Assembly (NCBI GenBank): GCA_902790475.1
Contig: CADASG010000012.1
Coordinates: forward strand, 1-32,056
Reading direction: 5' to 3'
DNA length: 32,056 bases
DNA from: an uncultured Ruminococcus sp.
Lineage (GTDB): Bacteria > Bacillota > Clostridia > Oscillospirales > Acutalibacteraceae
Numbering within the stretch: position 1 is the first letter of the stretch; each line of letters begins with the position of its first letter. The translations under genes were made by a program, and so were the position numbers. Below, one piece after another: positions 7,119 through 15,080 of this stretch. The notes under the pieces are model-generated. The model saw only the letters and a program-made list of their open reading frames with translations, ran no database searches and had not been told where the DNA came from.

Positions 7119-8863
7119 TTAAAACACTTGCTTTACATATCAAGGGCTTTGTGCTCGAATCGGTGCTCACGCCCTTGTTTATGATTCTCGAGGTCGTTAT
7201 GGAAACGATCATTCCGATGCTCATGGCGACCATCATTGACGACGGAATCAACAAAGGCGATATGCAGCATATCATCATCACGGGTCTGTGGATGCTGCTC
7301 TGCGCGCTGATAGCTCTGTTCGCAGGCGCGATGGGCGCGGTATACGGAGCGAAGGCGTCGGCTGGCTTTGCGAAAAATCTCCGTCAGGGAATGTTTGAAA
7401 ACATTCAGAGCTTTTCCTTCGCGAACATTGACAAGTACTCAACGGCGGGTCTTGTAACCCGAATGACGACCGACGTGACGAATGTCCAGAACGCCTATAT
7501 GATGCTCCTGCGGATCTGTTTCCGCGCGCCTGTCAACCTCATCGCCGCGATGACAATGACCTTCCTGATAAACGCAAGGCTCGCGAGCATTTACCTTATC
7601 GCGGTCGTATTCCTTGGAATCGTAATGGGATTTATCATCGCGCGCACACACAAGTATTTTACCCAGGTTTTCAAGCGTTACGACGACCTCAACGCGAGCG
7701 TGCAGGAAAACGTATCCTCTATTCGTGTCGTCAAGGCGTTTGTCCGCGAGGAGCATGAGGTGAAGAAGTTCCACAAGGCGGCGAACAACCTCTACAAGCT
7801 CTTTGTCAAGGCGGAAAAGCTGATGGTTTCCGTCACTCCGCTCATGACCCTGACTGTATACGGCTCCGTTATCGCGATAAGCTGGTTCGGCGCGGTGATG
7901 ATCGTCAAAAGCGAGCTGACTACAGGCGAGCTGACAACCATGCTGACCTACTGCATGCAGATACTCATGAGCCTGATGATGGTGGGCTTCATCTTCGTGA
8001 TGCTCACGATGAGTATGGCGAGCGCGCAGCGTATCGCAGGTGTGCTCAACGAGAAATCTACGCTCACAAATCCCGAGAACCCAGACTTCGATGTGCCCGA
8101 CGGCAGCATCGATTTTGAGAATGTGTCGTTCAGCTATAGTGAAAAGAGCGAGCGTCCCGTTCTGAATGACATTAACCTTCATATCAGATCAGGCGAGACG
8201 ATCGGTATCGCGGGCGGTACCGGCAGCTCCAAAACCAGCCTTGTAAACCTCATCGGCAGACTCTACGACGCGAGCGAGGGAACAGTCAAGGTCGGCGGCA
8301 AGGACGTACGTTCCTACGACCTCGAAACCCTCCGCGACGAGGTTGCCGTGGTGCTCCAGAAGAACGTCCTGTTCAGCGGCACGATCCTCGACAATCTCCG
8401 CTGGGGCAACGAGCACGCCACCGAGGAGGAGTGTATCGAGGCGTGCAGGCTGGCATGCGCCGACGAGTTCATTCAGAACTTCCCCGACGGCTACAACACC
8501 CGAATCGAACAGGGCGGCACGAACGTCTCGGGCGGACAGAAGCAGCGCCTTTGTATCGCGAGAGCGCTTCTCAAAAAGCCCAAGATACTGATTCTCGACG
8601 ACTCGACCTCCGCGGTCGACACGGCGACAGACGCCAAGATCCGCCGCGCCTTTGCCGAGGAGATCCCGAATACCACCAAAATCATCATCTCTCAGCGCAT
8701 TTCGAGCGTTGAGAAGGCAGACCGCATTGTTGTAATGGAGCACGGCAAAATCAACGCCGTAGGCACCCACGACGAGCTTATGCAGAGCTGCCGGATCTAC
8801 CGCGAAACCTACGTTGCCCAGACAGAGGGCAGCGGCGACTTTGACAAGAAGGGAGGAAACTGA
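7115..8863 (+). CDS. ABC exporter subunit with degenerate ATP site (heterodimeric multidrug type)
   Basis: A fused permease-ATPase half-transporter of 582 residues, with six transmembrane helices in about the first 310 residues. The nucleotide domain has Walker A GGTGSSKTSL (about 366), ABC signature VSGGQ (about 470), and Walker B ILILDDSTSAVD (about 490). Asp replaces the catalytic Glu after Walker B, and the switch histidine is Gln (IIISQRISSVEKAD). These changes mark the non-hydrolysing site of heterodimeric exporters such as BmrCD and TM287/288. Its partner is the next gene. Substrate unknown: a drug, peptide or lipid is possible. The ATG overlaps the marR stop. Confidence 0.93.
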   Translation: MIKTLALHIKGFVLESVLTPLFMILEVVMETIIPMLMATIIDDGINKGDMQHIIITGLWMLLCALIALFAGAMGAVYGAKASAGFAKNLRQGMFENIQSFSFANIDKYSTAGLVTRMTTDVTNVQNAYMMLLRICFRAPVNLIAAMTMTFLINARLASIYLIAVVFLGIVMGFIIARTHKYFTQVFKRYDDLNASVQENVSSIRVVKAFVREEHEVKKFHKAANNLYKLFVKAEKLMVSVTPLMTLTVYGSVIAISWFGAVMIVKSELTTGELTTMLTYCMQILMSLMMVGFIFVMLTMSMASAQRIAGVLNEKSTLTNPENPDFDVPDGSIDFENVSFSYSEKSERPVLNDINLHIRSGETIGIAGGTGSSKTSLVNLIGRLYDASEGTVKVGGKDVRSYDLETLRDEVAVVLQKNVLFSGTILDNLRWGNEHATEEECIEACRLACADEFIQNFPDGYNTRIEQGGTNVSGGQKQRLCIARALLKKPKILILDDSTSAVDTATDAKIRRAFAEEIPNTTKIIISQRISSVEKADRIVVMEHGKINAVGTHDELMQSCRIYRETYVAQTEGSGDFDKKGGN

Positions 8864-8864
8864 T

Positions 8865-10775
8865 ATGGCTGCACCGATGGGACACGGAAGAAGAAACGCG
8901 GGCCCGCGCACGAAGGTCAAAAACCCCGGAAAGACCTTCAAGCGTCTGCTCGGACTAATTCTCAAGAACTACAAGGTTCATCTGATAATAGTATTCGTCT
9001 GCATCATAATCAGCGTATTCTCCAGCGTTCAGGGAACTCTCTTTATCCGCAACCTGATCGACGACTACATCGTGCCGATGCTCTCTCAGCCGACACCCGA
9101 TTTCACTCCGCTGATTCTCGCAATCATGCGCGTGGCGGCGTTCTATCTGGTCGGCGCGGCAGCAACCTACGCTTATTCGAGAATAATGATTTACGTCACT
9201 CAGGGCACCATGCGCGATCTGCGCTGTGATATCTTCAAACACATGGAGAGCCTTCCAATCAAGTATTTTGACACCCACCCTCACGGCGACATCATGAGCG
9301 TCTACACCAACGACGTTGACACCCTTCGCCAGATGGTCAGCCAGAGTATGCCGCAGGTATTCTCGAGCGCGATCACGATCGTTTCGGTTCTTGCGAGCAT
9401 GTTTGTGATCAGCGTACCGCTTACTCTCATCACCCTCGCTATGGTTTTCGCGGTGATGATGATAACAAAGAAAATCGGCGGCAAGAGCAGCAAGTATTTC
9501 CTCGCGCAGCAGGTCGACCTCGGCAAGGAGAACGGCTACATCGAGGAGATGATGCAGGGTCAGAAGGTCGTCAAGGTTTTCAACCACGAGAAAAAGAGCG
9601 TTGAGGAGTTCAATGAGCTCAACGACACCCTTTTCCACAGCTCCTACAACGCCAATATGTTCGCAAATATTCTCATGCCGATCAACGCCCAGATGGGCAA
9701 CGTCAGCTACGTACTCTGCGCGATCGCGGGCGGCGTGCTCGCGACCTCGGTCAGCGGCTTCTTCGGAATCTCGCTCGGCAGCCTTGTCAGCTTCCTGTCG
9801 TTCAACAAGAGCTTCAGCCAGCCTATCACACAGGTCAGCCAGCAGTTCAACAGCATTATCATGGCTCTCGCGGGCGCGGAGCGTATCTTCGCGATGCTCG
9901 ACGAGCCGTCCGAGGAGGATAACGGCTACGTGACCCTCGTCAACGCCAAGAGGGTCGACGGCAAGCTCACCGAAACCGACGAGCGCACGGGACTGTGGGC
10001 GTGGAAGCACACCCATCAGGCTACGGGCGATATCGACTACATTCCGCTTCAGGGCGCGCTTGTAATGGACGACGTCGACTTCGGCTACACCGACGAGAAG
10101 ATGGTGCTGCATAACGTCGACATCGACGCAAAGCCCGGTCAGAAGATCGCCTTTGTCGGTTCAACGGGCGCGGGCAAGACGACTATCACGAATCTTATCA
10201 ACCGCTTTTACGACATTCAGGACGGCAAGATCCGCTACGACGGAATCAATATCAACAAGATCCGCAAGTCCGATCTGCGCCGTTCTCTCGGCATAGTTTT
10301 GCAGGAGACCAACCTGTTCAGCGACACTATCATGGAGAATATCCGCTACGGCAGACTTGACGCGACAGATGAAGAAGTCATCGCGGCGGCAAAGCTCGCA
10401 AACGCGGACGACTTTATCCGCCAGCTTCCCGACGGCTACAACACCGTTATCAAGGCTGACGGCGGAAATCTCAGCCAGGGTCAGCGCCAGATGCTCGCCA
10501 TTGCGCGCGCGGCGGTCGCGGATCCGCCGGCACTCATTCTCGACGAGGCGACCAGCTCCATTGATACCCGAACGGAGAGAATGGTTCAGGAGAGCATGGA
10601 TAAGCTGATGAAGGGCAGAACGACCTTTGTAATCGCTCACCGTCTCTCGACCGTAAGGAACTCCGACTGCATTATCGTGCTCGAGCAGGGCAGGATCATT
10701 GAGCGCGGAACCCATGAGCAGCTACTCGAGCAGAAGGGCAAGTACTACAGCCTATACACGGGCAAGGCGTCATAA
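8865..10775 (+). CDS. ABC exporter subunit with catalytic Glu (partner of the preceding subunit)
   Basis: The second half-transporter, 636 residues. An N-terminal basic tail (MAAPMGHGRRNAGPRTKVKN) precedes six transmembrane helices. The nucleotide domain has Walker A STGAGKTT (about 431), signature LSQGQ (about 535), Walker B LILDEATSSID with the catalytic Glu, and the switch His in FVIAHRLSTV. Its signature departs from LSGGQ, and this signature faces the degenerate Walker site of the partner, so the pair makes one active and one inactive site. An extra stretch around residues 350-405 (VTLVNAKRVDGKLTETDERT) lies between the membrane and nucleotide domains. The start at 8865 follows GGGAGGAAACTGAT, one base after the upstream stop. 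Confidence 0.93.
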   Translation: MAAPMGHGRRNAGPRTKVKNPGKTFKRLLGLILKNYKVHLIIVFVCIIISVFSSVQGTLFIRNLIDDYIVPMLSQPTPDFTPLILAIMRVAAFYLVGAAATYAYSRIMIYVTQGTMRDLRCDIFKHMESLPIKYFDTHPHGDIMSVYTNDVDTLRQMVSQSMPQVFSSAITIVSVLASMFVISVPLTLITLAMVFAVMMITKKIGGKSSKYFLAQQVDLGKENGYIEEMMQGQKVVKVFNHEKKSVEEFNELNDTLFHSSYNANMFANILMPINAQMGNVSYVLCAIAGGVLATSVSGFFGISLGSLVSFLSFNKSFSQPITQVSQQFNSIIMALAGAERIFAMLDEPSEEDNGYVTLVNAKRVDGKLTETDERTGLWAWKHTHQATGDIDYIPLQGALVMDDVDFGYTDEKMVLHNVDIDAKPGQKIAFVGSTGAGKTTITNLINRFYDIQDGKIRYDGININKIRKSDLRRSLGIVLQETNLFSDTIMENIRYGRLDATDEEVIAAAKLANADDFIRQLPDGYNTVIKADGGNLSQGQRQMLAIARAAVADPPALILDEATSSIDTRTERMVQESMDKLMKGRTTFVIAHRLSTVRNSDCIIVLEQGRIIERGTHEQLLEQKGKYYSLYTGKAS

Positions 10776-10803
10776 AATAATTGCCGTTTCCGTCTGTATT
10801 ATA

Positions 10804-10832
10804 TTGATTACTGACACAATATGTTGTATAAT
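10804..10832 (+). promoter_or_regulatory. Promoter of the MBL-DUF3006 pair
   Basis: TTGATT (10804-10809), a 17-bp spacer and a perfect TATAAT (10827-10832). The leader is only about a dozen bases, with GGAGGTG before the ATG at 10851. An in-frame ATG at 10821 sits in the promoter and cannot be the start. Confidence 0.75.
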
Positions 10833-10850
10833 ACAGATGGAGGTGGGCAT

Positions 10851-11741
10851 ATGAAACACAAAAACTTGTTATCGGCGATATTCGCGGCATTCATGCTTAT
10901 TGTTATGCTTTGCTCATGCGATATCGCCGATATCTTCGCGGAAAACACGTCGGATTTCACACCCGATATGTATGTCCACTTTCTCGACGTGGGGCAGGGC
11001 GATTCGATATTTATCGAGCTGCCCAACGGCAAAACAATGCTTATCGACAGCGGTGAGAACTACCACGGTGCGGCGATACTCTCGTACATAAAAGACCGCG
11101 GTTACGACAAAATAGACTATGTGGTCGGCACGCACCCGCACTCCGACCATATAGGCTCGATGGCATATATCGTCAGGAATATAAAAATCGGCTCGGTATA
11201 TATGCCGAAGGTCGCCACGAATACCGTTATGTACGAAAAGCTGCTCGAAGCCGTCGAGAAGAAAAACCGCAAGATTCAAAACGGCAGGGCGGGAATAACG
11301 ATCGCGAGGGACAAGGACAGGGACTTTGCGGCGAGGATAATCGCGCCGCTCGAGGTCGACGAGAAAAACCTCAACAACAGCTCCGTTATGATTCTTCTCG
11401 ACTACAAGGATGCGACATTCCTCTTCACGGGCGACGCCGAGAAGGACGAGCTTAATACAATAAAAGCGGACGTAACCGCAGACGTGCTCAAGGTAGGACA
11501 CCACGGCAGCCGCAACGCCAACCCGAAGGATTTTCTCAAGAAGGTCGATCCGCAGATCGCCGTGATTTCCTGCGGAGTTGACAACGACTACGGCCACCCT
11601 CACAAGGAAACACTTAAAATTCTCAGCGAGATGGACTGCGATGTATACCGCACCGACAAAGACCAGACCGTGACCGTTTACACCGACGGCGAAAAGCTCG
11701 GGGTTGAAACGGGCGGCGAAGTAATAGAAAGGGCGAAGTAA
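10851..11741 (+). CDS. ComEC/Rec2-type metallo-beta-lactamase-fold lipoprotein
   Basis: This 296-residue protein starts with a lipoprotein signal (MKHKNLLSAIFAAFMLIVMLCSC, lipobox LCSC), so it should be anchored outside the membrane. The mature part is a stand-alone metallo-beta-lactamase fold like the hydrolase domain of the DNA-uptake protein ComEC. It has HFLDVGQGDSIFIELPNGK, the metal motif THPHSDHIGSM, SVMILLDYKDATFLFTGDAE, and VGHHGSRNA followed by GHPHKETL. The probable activity is extracellular nuclease or phosphodiesterase; the ComEC channel is absent. The next gene, DUF3006, overlaps by one base, a pairing common in Clostridia. Confidence 0.85.
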   Translation: MKHKNLLSAIFAAFMLIVMLCSCDIADIFAENTSDFTPDMYVHFLDVGQGDSIFIELPNGKTMLIDSGENYHGAAILSYIKDRGYDKIDYVVGTHPHSDHIGSMAYIVRNIKIGSVYMPKVATNTVMYEKLLEAVEKKNRKIQNGRAGITIARDKDRDFAARIIAPLEVDEKNLNNSSVMILLDYKDATFLFTGDAEKDELNTIKADVTADVLKVGHHGSRNANPKDFLKKVDPQIAVISCGVDNDYGHPHKETLKILSEMDCDVYRTDKDQTVTVYTDGEKLGVETGGEVIERAK

Positions 11742-11962
11742 TGAAGAAATTTACTGTTGACCGCATTGAGGGAGAGCTTGCCGTACTCGAATGCGAAAAC
11801 GGCAGCTTTGTCAATATGGAGCTTGATTCACTTCCGAAGAATATCCGCGAGGGTGATATAATTCGCTTTGACTCAAACAGCTGCTTTCTCAGCGCTGAGG
11901 AAACCGACCGCCGACGCAGGAAGATGCAGAAGTTGATGGACAAGCTCTTTACAGAGGAATAA
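11741..11962 (+). CDS. DUF3006 small protein
   Basis: A 73-residue protein that starts MKKFTVDRIEGELAVLECENG and continues VNMELDSLPKNIREGDIIRFD. This is the characteristic small beta-barrel-like DUF3006 pattern, followed by a charged helical tail (ETDRRRRKMQKLMDKLF). Genes of this family usually sit directly behind ComEC-like MBL proteins, as here, where the ATG overlaps the upstream TAA. The function is unknown; a small accessory to the MBL protein is the contextual guess. Confidence 0.85.
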   Translation: MKKFTVDRIEGELAVLECENGSFVNMELDSLPKNIREGDIIRFDSNSCFLSAEETDRRRRKMQKLMDKLFTEE

Positions 11963-11965
11963 AAA

Positions 11966-11989
11966 ATCGCTCCCTCACCGGGGAGCGAT
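11966..11989. terminator. Bidirectional terminator between DUF3006 and comF
   Basis: ATCGCTCCC (11966-11974) pairs with GGGAGCGAT (11981-11989), loop TCACCG. An A run precedes it and AAATTTATTTT follows, so it can end transcripts from both converging sides. The last codons and stop of comF lie within it. Confidence 0.8.
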
Positions 11990-12652
11990 AAATTTATTTT
12001 CGACAGTTGTGCACACCACGGCACAGCGGATTTCGGCGCATTTGCCCTTTGAGAGAATACGTGCGCACTCGCCGAGCGTATTGCCCGACGTGATGATATC
12101 GTCGATTATCAGGATATTCCTGCCTCTGACCGATTCTATATCTTTCAATGCGTAAACGCTGTGTACGTTTTTCGCGCGGTCGCGGCCTCTTGTCTTGTGC
12201 TGCGGATTATTGCGCTTTACCTTCTCAAGTGTGTCAAGGTACGGAAGCTCCATGATCTGGGCGCATTCGCGCGCAAGCAGCTCCGCCTGATTGTAGCCTC
12301 TGGCGCGCTTGTCCTTATAATGCATCGGCACGCACGTCACAAGGTCAAAACGCAGCTCTCCGTGAATCTCCGAAACCGCGCGGACGATCTGCATCGCTAA
12401 GGGTTTCGCGAGGTCGCCGCGGTTATGAAATTTCAGCTTTTTGACAGCCTTGGCGTAAACGCCGTTATAGGAGAAGGGTGAGGCACAGAGAAATCCGCCT
12501 ATGGCATAACGTGTGCAGCAGACTTCGGGGAACTGTCCGCGACAGCTCTTGCAGGCGCATTCGGTATCGGGAATTACCTTGTTGCAATACGGGCACCGCG
12601 ACGGAAACAGAGCCACGGCAGAAAAACGGAGTATTTTTTTGAAAACATTCAT
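11975..12652 (-). CDS. comF: ComF-family phosphoribosyltransferase-like protein
   Basis: ComF proteins support DNA uptake and replication-linked processes in Firmicutes. The N-terminus has a zinc ribbon (CPYCNKVIP, CACKSCRGQFPEVCC) and the C-terminus a phosphoribosyltransferase fold with the PRPP loop ILIIDDIITSGNTLGECARIL. The motif RGYNQAELLARECA and the NPQHKTRGRDRAKNV stretch are family hallmarks. The length (225 residues from ATG at 12652) is normal. An in-frame TTG at 12673 would add seven residues; neither start has a clear ribosome site. It faces the MBL-DUF3006 pair tail to tail across a shared terminator. Whether the cell is naturally competent cannot be judged here. Confidence 0.9.
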   Translation of the reverse strand: MNVFKKILRFSAVALFPSRCPYCNKVIPDTECACKSCRGQFPEVCCTRYAIGGFLCASPFSYNGVYAKAVKKLKFHNRGDLAKPLAMQIVRAVSEIHGELRFDLVTCVPMHYKDKRARGYNQAELLARECAQIMELPYLDTLEKVKRNNPQHKTRGRDRAKNVHSVYALKDIESVRGRNILIIDDIITSGNTLGECARILSKGKCAEIRCAVVCTTVENKFIAPR

Positions 12653-12703
12653 GGCAACAAATATTATGGGCAAGGTTGATTATGGCGTTTGGTACTGATA
12701 ATA

Positions 12704-12732
12704 TAATACCACTTCTTTTGGTGCTAACGCAA
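12704..12732 (-). promoter_or_regulatory. Probable comF promoter
   Basis: On the minus strand TTGCGT (12732-12727), a 17-bp spacer and TATTAT (12709-12704), about 45 bases before the predicted transcript reaches the ATG at 12652. Confidence 0.6.
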
Positions 12733-12749
12733 GAGCTGAAATATGTTTC

Positions 12750-12797
12750 CGCTCAAAAGAAAAATTTTTCTGACGCTCAAAAGAAAAAATTTTCTGA
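12750..12797. repeat. Two tandem 24-bp A-tract palindromic repeats upstream of the tRNA promoter
   Basis: 12750-12773 and 12774-12797 are direct neighbours and share CGCTCAAAAGAAAAA and TTTTCTGA, differing only in how the central A and T runs divide (A5T5 against A6T4). The first contains the perfect palindrome AGAAAAATTTTTCT. They end six bases before the -35 box of the tRNA promoter. Confidence 0.75.
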
Positions 12798-12803
12798 AAA
12801 CTG

Positions 12804-12832
12804 TTGACAACCAATGAACTCTGTGATATAAT
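12804..12832 (+). promoter_or_regulatory. Perfect-consensus promoter of tRNA-Leu
   Basis: TTGACA (12804-12809), a 17-bp spacer and TATAAT (12827-12832): a full sigma-70/SigA consensus, 38 bases before the tRNA 5' end. The upstream A-tracts at 12750-12797 could act as an UP element. Confidence 0.88.
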
Positions 12833-12870
12833 ATCTCTTGTTGAGTTCGCAAAGAACAAAAACAAAATAT

Positions 12871-12954
12871 GCGAGTGTGCTGGAATAGGCAGACAGGCAC
12901 GTTTGAGGGGCGTGTGTCTTTGACGTACGGGTTCAAGTCCCGTCACTCGCACCA
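12871..12954 (+). tRNA. tRNA-Leu, anticodon GAG
   Basis: An 84-base tRNA with encoded CCA. The acceptor GCGAGTG (12871) pairs with CACTCGC (12944-12950), followed by A and CCA. The anticodon stem is CACGT/GCGTG with the seven-base loop TTGAGGG, giving anticodon GAG (leucine CUC/CUU codons). A long variable arm and the T arm GGGTTCAAGTCCCG confirm a class II tRNA. Its 3' part is the attachment site of the integrated element; insertion left the gene intact. Confidence 0.95.
12932..12954 (+). other. attL core (3' end of tRNA-Leu)
   Basis: A 23-bp stretch running from TTCAAGTCCC to CTCGCACCA is repeated exactly at 19237-19259. It spans the T-loop to the CCA end of the tRNA, a favourite target of tyrosine integrases. 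Bases on either side of the two copies differ. Confidence 0.92.
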
Positions 12955-12964
12955 ACCCTTGAAG

Positions 12965-13009
12965 TCTCAGAAATGGCTTAGATAAGCTGTTTCTGGGATT
13001 TCTTTTTTT
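12965..13009 (+). terminator. Element-supplied terminator for tRNA-Leu
   Basis: CAGAAATGGCTT (12968-12979) pairs with AAGCTGTTTCTG (12984-12995) with two G-T pairs and loop AGAT, and the stem can extend outward by three pairs. A run of seven T follows (13003-13009). It lies just inside attL, so it belongs to the element and replaces the host terminator now displaced beyond attR. Confidence 0.82.
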
Positions 13010-13022
13010 CTCAAACGTGCCT

Positions 13023-13048
13023 GTGGGTCTTATTTGTGGGTCTTATTT
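13023..13048. repeat. Left integrase arm-type sites (candidate)
   Basis: Two exact tandem copies of GTGGGTCTTATTT (13023-13035, 13036-13048). The core GGGTCTTATTT recurs, with a partial second copy, near the right end at 19112-19130. Repeats of this kind near both ends of a tyrosine-integrase element are expected of arm-type binding sites. The second copy overlaps the integrase stop codon. Confidence 0.7.
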
Positions 13049-14266
13049 TGTAATTTTGTCGCTGATTAAATCAACCATCACATTGATTGCATGAACATTT
13101 GCCATTTTAACTGCGTGTGTGTAGGTGTTTAGAGTTGTGGTTGTGTTGCTGTGTCCCAATAAAGCGGAAACTGTTCTTATATCCACACCGCTAATAATCA
13201 GTAATGTTGCAAATGTGTGTCGAAATATGTGTAAACCTTTGAATACAAGGTCATTTCGCTCACAGAATCGCTCAAACCAAGTATAGGGTGTGTTTGGGTG
13301 CATAGGTTCCCCACACCACGTTATAAAAAGTCTGTCTGTATCGTGCCATAAATCGCCGCATTTGTTTCGTTGATTTGATTGCTCACTTTGTAATTGCGCA
13401 ACCAAATCAAGAACAGAATCAGGAACCATTAACACTCTGTAGCTTGCTTTGGTTTTGGGTGTACCCGTATAAATTCCTGTGGCTTTGTTTCTATAGTTTG
13501 ATGTGCGCTTAATGGAAACTGTCTTTTTTGAAAAATCAAAATCTTTGTACTCCAAGCCGAGAACTTCACCACGTCGCAAACCAAGATAGGCACTTAATGC
13601 AAAATAGGCTCGATAATCTAATGAGGCTTGTTCATTGATTTTAGTTAAAATAGTGTTTAACTCAGCTTTTGTATAAACCTCTATTTCTTTTGGTGTTGAA
13701 TCAGAATTGTAAACTTTAATTCGTGAACAAGGATTGTTTGAAATAATCTCACAATCAATACCATAATTCATTACATCGCTAATGAATGATTTATAATGCT
13801 TTTGTGTTTTCGCTGATAGTCCACCGCCTGTTCTTTGATTTACACCTTTCATTGCTAAACCGCGAATGAAACTTTGGATTTGCTTCTTTGTAATCTTTTT
13901 AACCTCAGTTTTACCTATTGCTTTGTATGTACGCTCTCTAAAACCGTTTAATCTTTCAAGTGTTGCGGGTTTCATGTCTGAACCTTTGCACAACTCCAAC
14001 CATTCATCGGCTAATTGTTCAAATGTGATGTGTGCATTTTCAATTACATCACCGTTATTGTTCGTATTGTCTTTTTTTACCTGTTCTTCAAATAATACAG
14101 ATAATCTTTTCAACTCCTTTTCAATCTGCTTTTGCGTCATGCCGCTGTCAAATTTGATGGTATCACTTCTGATAAATCTTTGCTTGCCGGAAGAATCATA
14201 ACCAAGAGAAACTTTGAAGCGGTATGTATCACCTTTTTTTGTATGTCGTTTTTCTATAGAAGCCAT
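13043..14266 (-). CDS. int: Tyrosine site-specific recombinase (integrase)
   Basis: This 407-residue phage/Tn916-type integrase catalyses insertion at and excision from tRNA-Leu. The N-terminal beta-sheet arm-binding domain (MASIEKRHTKKGDTYRFKVSL) is followed by the SAM-like core-binding domain (about 75-175). The catalytic domain has the Arg in YLGLRRGEVLGLEY (about residue 230), the box HIFRHTFATLL (about 345), LLGHSNTTTT, and the tyrosine in NTYTHAV. All catalytic residues are present, so it should be active. AGGAGGTTACGAG precedes the ATG. It lies next to attL and reads toward it; the excisionase-like gene is just upstream in the same direction. Confidence 0.95.
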   Translation of the reverse strand: MASIEKRHTKKGDTYRFKVSLGYDSSGKQRFIRSDTIKFDSGMTQKQIEKELKRLSVLFEEQVKKDNTNNNGDVIENAHITFEQLADEWLELCKGSDMKPATLERLNGFRERTYKAIGKTEVKKITKKQIQSFIRGLAMKGVNQRTGGGLSAKTQKHYKSFISDVMNYGIDCEIISNNPCSRIKVYNSDSTPKEIEVYTKAELNTILTKINEQASLDYRAYFALSAYLGLRRGEVLGLEYKDFDFSKKTVSIKRTSNYRNKATGIYTGTPKTKASYRVLMVPDSVLDLVAQLQSEQSNQRNKCGDLWHDTDRLFITWCGEPMHPNTPYTWFERFCERNDLVFKGLHIFRHTFATLLIISGVDIRTVSALLGHSNTTTTLNTYTHAVKMANVHAINVMVDLISDKITK

Positions 14267-14287
14267 ATCTCGTAACCTCCTGCGAAA

Positions 14288-14521
14288 TCACGAAACACAG
14301 ATAGCATTATCATTATAGCAATCACCGCTTAATTTGGCAATAAGCAAATCAAGATTAATTAAATTTTTGTTGCCTATTTTAGTTGTTGGTATTTCTTTGC
14401 TTGCAATCATACGGCGCAAGGCTCGTTTGGTGAAGTCTGTTTGTGGGTCTATAGCTTTAATTTCTGCGTATGCGTTATCTATGGTTCTCATTCTCGGAAC
14501 ATTCGTATTTGTACTTGTCAT
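14288..14521 (-). CDS. Excisionase-like small DNA-binding protein
   Basis: This 77-residue basic protein (from ATG at 14521) contains TDFTKRALRRMIASKEIPTTKIGNKNLINLDLL. That is the compact winged-helix pattern of Tn916-Xis/MerR-like excisionases, with the conserved cue-like ending for a single-copy DNA-binding wing. Its place 21 bases upstream of the integrase start, in the same direction, supports the role of choosing excision over integration. The start at 14521 follows GAGGACTGATAAA; an ATG five codons earlier has no ribosome site. Confidence 0.68.
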   Translation of the reverse strand: MTSTNTNVPRMRTIDNAYAEIKAIDPQTDFTKRALRRMIASKEIPTTKIGNKNLINLDLLIAKLSGDCYNDNAICVS

Positions 14522-14608
14522 TTTATCAGTCCTCATTTATTATTATTCGTATTTAGAATTATTCTTAATCTTGCCGAAAATTTTTATTTCAATTATTCAT
14601 TTTGAAAA

Positions 14609-15080
14609 ACCCGAAACTTAGGGGTTTTGCAGAGTTATAAACGTTGGTTTTATACTATTTTCGGTATGGTAAAAAATCAGCTTGTAAACCCCGAAACTTA
14701 GGGTGATTAGTGTAAAAAATCCTATAAAAATACTTGTTTCGGTATATCTCGATAAAACCCGATATTTAGGGGGTTTACAAGGGGTTTAATTTATTTTGGT
14801 GAATGTTCACCAGCCTGCGGCTGTACAATCCCCAATCAGCTATTTGAATATAGCCGATTGGTGCTTGTATCTATTTTTATTTTGTTTGTTGTTAAAACTG
14901 ATAGAATAATTTTTTGTTAGAGTCATTCATTATAGAATAGAAGCGTTTTCTCTCCAAAATGCTTGTTTTTGGCTTATCTATGCGGTTTTTGAGGCTTTTT
15001 GTTAGTCTGCTCAATGTCGAGCCTATTTTATCGAAAATACTGCAAAATCAGTATGTAAACCCCGATACTTAGGGGGGTTA
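14609..15080. other. Putative replication origin: four iterons and a cluster of hairpins
   Basis: No gene is present here. Four direct copies of CCCGA(A/T)A(C/T)TTAGGG lie at 14610-14623, 14690-14703, 14758-14771 and 15061-15074. Copies 2 and 4 also share a longer left flank (AATCAG, then TGTAAACC). Each has CCC facing GGG, so each is also a weak dyad. Between copies 3 and 4 lie three back-to-back dyads: GGTGAATGTTCACC (14798-14811), CAGCC/GGCTG (14811-14823), and a 12-bp-arm hairpin (14832-14843 with 14850-14861, one mismatch). Iterons next to a Rep gene are the hallmark of a plasmid-type origin. The hairpins could be a nick or single-strand origin. Confidence 0.72.

Noticed and set aside
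8955-10112. Leftward 385-codon open frame
   Set aside because: It lies entirely opposite the second ABC exporter gene, which has full motif support. The protein is a low-complexity His/Glu/Val-rich mirror of GC-rich codons. The long leftward frames at 8189-8965, 7439-8182 and 5002-5712 fail for the same reason.
12680-12955. Leftward frame that reads MVRVTGLEPVRQRH across the tRNA
   Set aside because: It is the antisense translation of tRNA-Leu, a well-known source of false proteins. The same applies to the leftward frame 19117-19353 across attR.
14610-15074. Repeats considered as a CRISPR array
   Set aside because: The four repeats are 14 bp, unevenly spaced (80, 68 and 303 bp), variable, and have no Cas genes nearby. 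Iterons beside a Rep gene explain them better.
14610-15074. TTAGGG ends of the repeats read as telomere-like
   Set aside because: The hexamer is not tandemly repeated and is simply part of the iteron.
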